Shown in pieces: positions 34,818-39,998 of a DNA stretch of 39,998 nucleotides. Source of the stretch: Acidimicrobiales bacterium (lineage in GTDB: Bacteria; Actinomycetota; Acidimicrobiia; Acidimicrobiales; DASWMK01). The notes under the pieces are model-generated. The model was not told the DNA's origin and ran no database searches. It was given only the letters and a program-made list of their open reading frames with translations. Position numbers and translations under genes: made by a program. Within the stretch, counting starts at the first letter, position 1. Each line of letters starts with the position of its first letter. The DNA lies in NCBI GenBank assembly GCA_036399815.1, contig DASWMK010000262.1:1-39998 (forward strand), written 5' to 3'.

Positions 34818-35534
34818 ATGGGGACCGTCCTGCCCCCGGGCCAGCGGGCCGTCGACGGGTTCCCCCGCTTCGGCACCCACCTCCACCGGCCGCCGCCCCC
34901 GGTCCCCGCCGAGCCGGTGATCGACATCGGCGGCGCCGTCCGGGAGCCGTCGTCGGTGCCGCTCGCCACGCTCGCCACCCTGCCCCGCCGCGAGCTCACC
35001 GCCGACTTCCACTGCGTGGCCGGGTGGTCGGCGACCGGCCTCCGGTGGGAGGGGGTGCCGTACGCCGAGTTCCACCGCGCGATCGTGGAGCCGTTGCTCG
35101 CCCCCGGCACCCACGTCACCCACCTGGTGTTCGCCGGCCTCGACGGCTACCGCTCCGCCGTCACCGTCGAGGACGCCCTGGACGAGGACGTGCTCCTCGC
35201 CGACCGCCTCGACGGTCGGCCCCTCGACGGCGACCACGGCGCGCCCGTCCGGCTCCTCAGCCCGAAGCAGTACGGCTTCGTCAGCACCAAGCACCTGTGC
35301 CGCGTCGAGGTCCGCACCGCCGAGCCGGCCGCGAGCTACCGCCGGCTGCCGGCCGTCGTCCGCGTCGGCCTCCGCCTGGCCACCCCCCACCCCCGGGCCA
35401 GGGTGTGGGAGGAGGAGCGGCACCGTGACCTGCCGGCCTGGGCCGTCCGCCCCGTCTACCGGCTGCTGATCGCGCCGATCAGGTCGCTCAGCGCCCGAAG
35501 CGCCCGCAGCGGTCGACCGGTGGCACGGCGATGA
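34818..35534 (+). CDS. Sulfite-oxidase-fold molybdopterin enzyme (small)
   Basis: A 238-residue protein of the Oxidored_molyb family. The segment VREPSSVPLATLATLPRREL leads into DFHCVAGWSATGLRWEGV, where Cys66 is the expected molybdenum ligand. SPKQYGFVSTKHLCRVEV matches the C-terminal cofactor-binding region. It lacks a signal peptide, a haem domain and the sulfite oxidase dimer domain, so it is a minimal cytoplasmic member. The substrate is unknown. GAGGAGG precedes the ATG at 34818. The stop overlaps the next ATG (ATGA). A strong promoter with a TetR-type palindrome indicates inducible expression. Confidence 0.85.
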   Translation: MGTVLPPGQRAVDGFPRFGTHLHRPPPPVPAEPVIDIGGAVREPSSVPLATLATLPRRELTADFHCVAGWSATGLRWEGVPYAEFHRAIVEPLLAPGTHVTHLVFAGLDGYRSAVTVEDALDEDVLLADRLDGRPLDGDHGAPVRLLSPKQYGFVSTKHLCRVEVRTAEPAASYRRLPAVVRVGLRLATPHPRARVWEEERHRDLPAWAVRPVYRLLIAPIRSLSARSARSGRPVARR

Positions 35535-36118
35535 GGCTCCCGAGCTCGGCGCACACCGGCCACCCGTGGCGGATCCACGAGGTGGCGCCGGACTTCCGGC
35601 TGGAGGACGTGTGGGAGCTGCCGGGGGTCGGGCGGGCCGACGACTTCCCCCGGCTGGTGCGGTCCCTCGCCGCCTACGACCCGGCGCAGAGCTCGTCGTG
35701 CGCCGTGCGGGGCCTGTTCGCCGTCCGGTGGCGGCTCGGGCAGCTGCTCGGCTGGGACCGCCCCGACGCCGGCGTGGGGGCCAGGGTGCCGTCCCTGCGG
35801 GAGTGGCTCCCGGCCGACCTGCGCGACGGCCCGTCCGGCCCGGCCTTCGAGGCCATGCCCTTCACCTCGCTGTACCTGACCGAGGACGAGTGGGCCGCGG
35901 AGGCGGCCAACCACACGATGCACGGGGTCCTCCACCTCGGCCGGGTGGCGGACGGCACCGGCGGCTCCCGGGCCAGGGTGGCGGTCCTCGTGAAGCCCAA
36001 CGGCCGGCTCGGCGAGGCGTACCTGGCCGCCATCCGGCCGTTCCGCCACCTGCTCGTGTACCCCGCGGTGCTGCGCGAGGGCGAGCGGGAGTGGCGGGCC
36101 GCCCCGGCCGGGCGGTGA
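35531..36118 (+). CDS. DUF2867 family protein
   Basis: A 195-residue protein. WRIHEVAPDFRLEDVWELPG, AVRGLFAVRWRLGQLLGWDRP, FTSLYLTEDEWAAEAANHTMHG and VAVLVKPNGRLGEAYLAAIRPFRH are typical of DUF2867, whose function is unknown; some members are fused to NAD(P)-binding epimerase-like domains. The ATG at 35531 overlaps the sulfite-oxidase-fold stop and the stop overlaps the next GTG, giving a three-gene coupled unit. It likely acts with the molybdoenzyme, but no reaction can be named. Confidence 0.82.
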   Translation: MRLPSSAHTGHPWRIHEVAPDFRLEDVWELPGVGRADDFPRLVRSLAAYDPAQSSSCAVRGLFAVRWRLGQLLGWDRPDAGVGARVPSLREWLPADLRDGPSGPAFEAMPFTSLYLTEDEWAAEAANHTMHGVLHLGRVADGTGGSRARVAVLVKPNGRLGEAYLAAIRPFRHLLVYPAVLREGEREWRAAPAGR

Positions 36119-37041
36119 CCCAGCCCCCCGACGCGGCGTGGGTCGCCTGGTTCCGGCGCCGGGGCTACGCCGGCGCCGAGCCGCTGGCGTCGGGCATGGA
36201 AGGGGCCGTCTACCGGCTCGGGCGGGGCCTCGTCGGCAAGGTGTGGGGCGGGGAGCGGCCGCTCGCCGACCTCGTCGCCCTCCGGCGCTTCCACGACGAG
36301 CTGTCGGCCCGGGCGCTGCCCTTCGCCACGCCGGAGGTGGTCGAGGTCGCCGTCGTCGACGGCACGCCGGTCACCGTCGAGCGCGAGCTGCCCGGCCGGC
36401 CGCTGCCCGAGGTCGGCGCCGGCCCCACCCGGGTGGGTGACTGCCTCGCGCTCGTCCTCGAGGGACTGGCCACGGTGCCGGACCTGCCGAGCGCGCACGA
36501 CCTGCCGGTGCTGTCCGAGGACCGGCCGTTCCGGGCCGGGCTCGACTGGGGGCCGGCCCTCGCCGCCCTGCTGCGCCGCCGGGTCGAGCGCTTCGGCGAC
36601 CAGCTCCGGGCCGCCGTCCCCGGCTTCGACGACGTGCTCGCCCACCTCGCCGGCGTGCTCGACGGCATCGAGGGCGCCGCCGGCGTCGTCCACGGCGACG
36701 TCTGCCCCGAGAACGTCCTCGTCGACGGCGACCTCCGGCCGACCGCGCTGGTCGACTGGGGCTTCCTCACCACGGCCGGCGACCCGGCGTTCGACGCGTC
36801 GATCGCCGCCGGCGTGGTCGACATGTACGGGCCGGACGCGAGGGCGGTGGACGACCGGTTGACGGGCGTGCTGGCCCGGCGGCTCGCCGTCCCCGTCGAC
36901 CGGCTGCTCGTGTACCGGGCCGCCTACGCCGTCGCCACGAGCAACGCCTACGACCCCGGCGGCCGGGACGGGCACTTCGCCTGGTGCGCCTCGACCCTGC
37001 GGCGAGGCGACGTCAGGGAAGCGCTCGGGATGCCGGGCTGA
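36115..37041 (+). CDS. APH-family phosphotransferase (kinase-like)
   Basis: A 308-residue protein kinase-like fold. The glycine-rich region SGMEGAVYRLGRGLVGKVW carries the ATP-binding Lys. The catalytic loop is HGDVCPEN (His193, Asp195, Asn200), and Asp214 in VDWG is the metal-binding position. Relatives phosphorylate aminoglycosides, choline, homoserine or macrolides; nothing shows antibiotic resistance here. The GTG at 36115 overlaps the DUF2867 stop (GTGA). The 3' end overlaps the convergent helicase fusion by 29 bp. Confidence 0.87.
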   Translation: MTQPPDAAWVAWFRRRGYAGAEPLASGMEGAVYRLGRGLVGKVWGGERPLADLVALRRFHDELSARALPFATPEVVEVAVVDGTPVTVERELPGRPLPEVGAGPTRVGDCLALVLEGLATVPDLPSAHDLPVLSEDRPFRAGLDWGPALAALLRRRVERFGDQLRAAVPGFDDVLAHLAGVLDGIEGAAGVVHGDVCPENVLVDGDLRPTALVDWGFLTTAGDPAFDASIAAGVVDMYGPDARAVDDRLTGVLARRLAVPVDRLLVYRAAYAVATSNAYDPGGRDGHFAWCASTLRRGDVREALGMPG

Positions 37042-39475
37042 CCGGGCGGCCGGCCGGCCCGCGGGCGGCGGCGAGGGCCGCCTCGGCCGCCTCGTCCCAG
37101 CAGAGCAGACGCTCCTCGGGGAGGAGCCGGAGGATGGCCCGCCGCTCGTCGGAGAGCGTCGCCGGGTCGACGACGAGCACGGCCAGGCACCTCGTCCGGG
37201 TGAGGATCGTGTACACCCACTCGAGCTCGGACTCGTGGGCCGGGATCTCGCCCGACGTGCACCACACGACCGCGGCCCGCTCCAGGCCCTTGATCTGGAG
37301 CATCGACGCCGACCGCACCCGGTAGCCGGGCGGCGCGGCCGCCCGCACCGTGGCGACGGGGAAGCTGTCCTCGGCGACCGTGATCTCCCGGCACGCCTGG
37401 GGGACGGCCTCGAGGGTGCGGCGGTAGGCGGCGAACACCTCGGCGAGCGCCGTCCCGGCATCGGCAGCCGACAGCACGACCGGGCGGACGCCGAGCACGG
37501 CCGGCTTCCTGGCCTCGGGCAGGCCCACGTCGTGGTCGCCGTCGAGGTCGCGCCGGTCCTCCTCGATGCGGCCGGCGAGCGGCCGCACGCACTCGCACAC
37601 CCGGACGGGCAGGCGGTAGGAGCCGGACAGGCGGTGGACCCGCCAGCGCCGCGCCGACGGTCCGCCGGCGGTGCGCGACCGCGCCGGGATCTCGACCAGC
37701 CCGGGGCGCTGGTAGGACGACCCGAGGTGCAGCGCCTGGGCCTCGTCGCCCGCCACCACCAGCCGGTCCGGGTCGCCGACGAGCAGGGTGGCCAGCTCGA
37801 AGTCGGCCGGCGTCATGTCCTGGCACTCGTCGACGAACACGTGCGTGTACCGGGGACGGCGCCCGGCCGCGGCGTCGGCCCTGGCCCGGTCGACGCCGTC
37901 CATCCGGTAGTGGGCCCACGTGCGCACGCCGTCGGCGAACGCCACCTGCCACACGAGCTCGCGCTGCTGCGGGCCGATCGGCGTCCTGCGGCCGCGACGG
38001 TCGACGGCGAGATAGGCGGCCCGGTCCCGCCAGGCCCGGAGCCCGTAGATCACCCGCCGCAGCTCGGCGTCGAGGAACGCCTCGCCGACGACCCGGCGCT
38101 GCGCGTCCGACAGCCGGGCGGGGTCGACGCCGGCGGCCCGCAGGGCCCGGTCGATCACCGGCTGGCGCAGCTCGGTCGTCCTCGTCGAGACGCGCAGCGC
38201 CCGGGACGGGACCTTGTCCCAGTTGAGGACGTCGACCGACCTCCCCTCCGGCTCGCCCGGGTGGGCGAACGTGTGCGCTCCCGGCTCGATGGACCGGTGG
38301 GCCCAGTGGCGCAGGGTCGTGCCGCGGATGGCCTCGGCCAGCCACTCGGCCAGCTGGTCGGCCATCGGCTTGTTGAACGTGGTGAGGAGGATCTTCGACG
38401 GGCCGTTCGCCCGCGGCCACTGCTCGGCCGTGCGCACGACGCGCTCGACCAGCACGCGGCTCTTGCCGGCCCCGGCGGCCCCGACGATCGCCGTCATCCG
38501 CCCGTCGGGCCGGGCCGCCCGGTCCTGCTCGTCGTCGACGAGGAACGTCCCGCCGTGGTGGGGCTGGAACAGCTGGCCGGGGACGCGGCGGTCGCGCACC
38601 CGCAGGAACCTCGTCGCGTCGCCGGGCCGGGACCACGTCGGCACCGGCAGGCGCCGGGCCGGCCCGTACACGGCGGCGCGATGGGCGGCGACCCCCGGGA
38701 GCGGGCCGTCCCACACCGGCTCCGACGGGCGGTTCTCGGTGACCGTCCACCCCTGGCGGTCCAGCCGGTCGGCGATCCCCGCGGTGATCCCCGCCTTCAC
38801 GCCGGCGCCGACGAGGTGCACGGCCTCGGCGCCCGTGGCGATGGCGGCGTCGGACAGGAGGTCGGCGAGGGCGGGCGTCCGGTCGCGGTCGGACTCGTCG
38901 AAGAGGTAGCCGCCGACCAGCCAGGTGGTGTCGGCGGCGGGGAGGTCGAGGGCGGCCACGTCGGTCCAGCTGGCCAGCTCGAACCGGGCCGTGATCGCCG
39001 CTGCCCCGGCGGCGAGCGCCGGTGAGCGCCGCAGGTCGGCCCACAGCGCCTCGGCGGCGGCCAGCATCGGCTCGCTGGCCTCGACGGCGACGACCCGCAG
39101 GCGGGGGAGGGGGACCGACGCCCGCCGGGCCGCGGCCACCAGCGCGGCGAGCGCCGACAGGGTGGCCCCGGTGCCGGCGCCGAGGTCGGCGATCGTGAGC
39201 GTCCCCGTCCGCGCCGCGACCACGGGCGCCAGCAGGCGGACGGCGTCGTGCGTGCGGCGGCCGTGGTACCAGGCGGCGTACGCCCAGCCCGTGCTCGGGC
39301 GGTCGTAGCAGGCGTCCTCGTGGCGGGAGAGGGCCAGCAGGTCGTCGAGCGACCGGCCGAGCTCGTGGTCGGACCACGCGCCCCGCCGGGCCAGCCCGGC
39401 CAGCCCGCCGGCGAGCGCCCGGTCGAGCTCGGGGGCGAGCGGCCGGAGGTGGGGGACGAGGGCGGCGGCGCTCAT
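37013..39475 (-). CDS. Methyltransferase-like domain fused to a UvrD/Rep-type helicase
   Basis: An 820-residue protein with two parts. Residues about 45-275 resemble a class I SAM methyltransferase: motif I IADLGAGTG (95-103) and Glu132 in VVAVEASEPML. Residues about 325-800 form a compact SF1A helicase. Walker A is GAAGAGKS (332-339), motif Ia LLTTFNKP (363-370), Walker B VFVDECQD (546-553), motif III AGDEAQAL (575-582), then SGSYRLP (617-623), MLQIKGLERAAVVW (725-738) and motif VI LTRTRC (758-763). The helicase part is shorter than full UvrD (about 700 residues). The frame is continuous, so this is a true fusion. Its ATG at 39475 overlaps the stop of a radical SAM gene (ATGA). A nucleic-acid repair, modification or defence role is inference; the methyltransferase part may be inactive or a fold relative only. 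Confidence 0.82.
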   Translation of the reverse strand: MSAAALVPHLRPLAPELDRALAGGLAGLARRGAWSDHELGRSLDDLLALSRHEDACYDRPSTGWAYAAWYHGRRTHDAVRLLAPVVAARTGTLTIADLGAGTGATLSALAALVAAARRASVPLPRLRVVAVEASEPMLAAAEALWADLRRSPALAAGAAAITARFELASWTDVAALDLPAADTTWLVGGYLFDESDRDRTPALADLLSDAAIATGAEAVHLVGAGVKAGITAGIADRLDRQGWTVTENRPSEPVWDGPLPGVAAHRAAVYGPARRLPVPTWSRPGDATRFLRVRDRRVPGQLFQPHHGGTFLVDDEQDRAARPDGRMTAIVGAAGAGKSRVLVERVVRTAEQWPRANGPSKILLTTFNKPMADQLAEWLAEAIRGTTLRHWAHRSIEPGAHTFAHPGEPEGRSVDVLNWDKVPSRALRVSTRTTELRQPVIDRALRAAGVDPARLSDAQRRVVGEAFLDAELRRVIYGLRAWRDRAAYLAVDRRGRRTPIGPQQRELVWQVAFADGVRTWAHYRMDGVDRARADAAAGRRPRYTHVFVDECQDMTPADFELATLLVGDPDRLVVAGDEAQALHLGSSYQRPGLVEIPARSRTAGGPSARRWRVHRLSGSYRLPVRVCECVRPLAGRIEEDRRDLDGDHDVGLPEARKPAVLGVRPVVLSAADAGTALAEVFAAYRRTLEAVPQACREITVAEDSFPVATVRAAAPPGYRVRSASMLQIKGLERAAVVWCTSGEIPAHESELEWVYTILTRTRCLAVLVVDPATLSDERRAILRLLPEERLLCWDEAAEAALAAARGPAGRPVSPASRALP

Positions 39476-39998
39476 GCCGGACCGAACCCGGCCCGCCCCT
39501 CGGCGAGGGTGGGCAGGCGCCGGCGCAGCACGTCGACCGTGCGCCGGTACGACTCGGCGGACCAGTCGTAGCCGTCGAGCAGGGCGACGGCGGCGTCCGG
39601 CGTGCCGGCCGAGAACCGGCCCCGCCGGGGCTGGAAGGGCTGGACGACGAAGCGCTCCACGCCGGTGGCCAGCAGGGCGTCGGCGAAGCGGTCGGGGTCG
39701 GCCACGGGGAGGAGCGGGGTGAGCGTGACGCAGGTGGGCACGCCGGCCGCCGCCACCTCCGCGATGGCCGCCAGGCGCCGGCCGAGGGTCGCGCAGTGCG
39801 GCTCGAAGCGGCGGCGGACGGCCTCGTCGTCGGTGGTCACCGTCATGTTCACCCGCACCCGCTCGAACCTCCGGAACAGGTCGACGTCCCTCGTCACGAG
39901 CGGGCTGCGGGTCTGCACGACCAGCCGGGGCCGCCGCTCCACGAGCTCCTCGAGCAGCGCCCGCACCAGCCCGAGCCGGCGCTCGATCGGCTGGTACG
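39472..39998 (-). CDS. Radical SAM protein, SplB-like (COG1533 type), 5' end cut by the window
   Basis: Only the C-terminal 174 or so residues are visible. The first codons read YQPIERRLGLVRALLEEL, followed by LVVQTRSPLVTRDVDLF, VRVNMTVTTDDEAVRRRFEP and VTLTPLLPVADPDRFADAL. These are hallmarks of the radical SAM family related to spore photoproduct lyase and annotated DNA repair photolyases. The CxxxCxxC iron-sulfur motif would be in the missing N-terminal part beyond 39998. The stop overlaps the ATG of the helicase fusion, so the two are cotranscribed. Many family members are not spore proteins, and their substrate is unknown. Confidence 0.82.
   Translation of the reverse strand, partial: YQPIERRLGLVRALLEELVERRPRLVVQTRSPLVTRDVDLFRRFERVRVNMTVTTDDEAVRRRFEPHCATLGRRLAAIAEVAAAGVPTCVTLTPLLPVADPDRFADALLATGVERFVVQPFQPRRGRFSAGTPDAAVALLDGYDWSAESYRRTVDVLRRRLPTLAEGRAGFGPA

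Noticed and set aside
36115-37041. Aminoglycoside resistance gene
   Set aside because: Only the generic APH kinase motifs are seen; nothing identifies an antibiotic substrate, and the operon context does not suggest resistance.

Overview
The window is a gene-dense, very GC-rich actinobacterial chromosome segment. The evidence is high-GC codon use with many GTG/TTG starts, a resuscitation-promoting factor, a PaaX-type regulator, tRNAs without an encoded CCA, and several putative F420-dependent enzymes (one LLM oxidoreductase and two PPOX/split-barrel proteins). An acidimicrobial-type lineage is my best guess, but the sequence alone does not prove it. No insertion sequence, prophage or CRISPR array is visible. 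Long ORFs antisense to real genes are abundant and are GC-driven shadows.

Layout. (1) 230-10015 is a tightly coupled eight-gene operon: beta-ureidopropionase, class III aminotransferase, dihydropyrimidinase, (methyl)malonate-semialdehyde dehydrogenase, an F420-type LLM oxidoreductase, and a two-permease ABC importer with a lipoprotein binding protein. Together these would import a pyrimidine or hydantoin-like compound and take it to acetyl-CoA or propionyl-CoA. No usual dihydropyrimidine dehydrogenase is present, so the LLM enzyme is a candidate for the first reduction. (2) 10060-14778 holds a secreted seven-bladed FG-GAP propeller protein, converging on a large anti-sigma-kinase/GAF/SpoIIE phosphatase that follows a small TfoX-like gene. 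(3) 14799-19729 holds an alpha/beta hydrolase, a His-rich membrane protein, a glyoxalase-II-like enzyme, a PaaX-like regulator, an ABM monooxygenase-like protein and a desaturase-like membrane protein. (4) 19746-23139 holds larC and larB (nickel-pincer cofactor synthesis), divergent from pheA and a PPOX protein. (5) 23143-24808 holds two back-to-back tRNA-Ser genes and an Rpf protein fused to a six-bladed propeller. (6) 24801-26227 holds an ArsR-SRPBCC operon, a small membrane protein and tRNA-Arg(ACG). (7) 26279-32292 holds a NarL/DesK-type two-component system divergent from a CPBP protease and a MacB/FtsX-type exporter. (8) 32375-37041 holds a DUF899 protein, an Imm5-like protein with a PPOX partner, and a TetR regulator divergent from a small sulfite-oxidase-fold enzyme, a DUF2867 protein and a phosphotransferase. 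(9) 37013-39998, on the minus strand, holds an unusual methyltransferase-like/UvrD-type helicase fusion, coupled to a radical SAM protein cut by the window end.

Two regulatory themes stand out. Many genes have a TANNNT -10 box 6-8 nt before a GTG/ATG start with no usable Shine-Dalgarno, which suggests widespread leaderless transcription, and divergent promoters are packed so closely that their elements overlap. Several operator-like dyads are also clear, above all a perfect 13-bp-arm palindrome in front of the sulfite-oxidase-fold gene.
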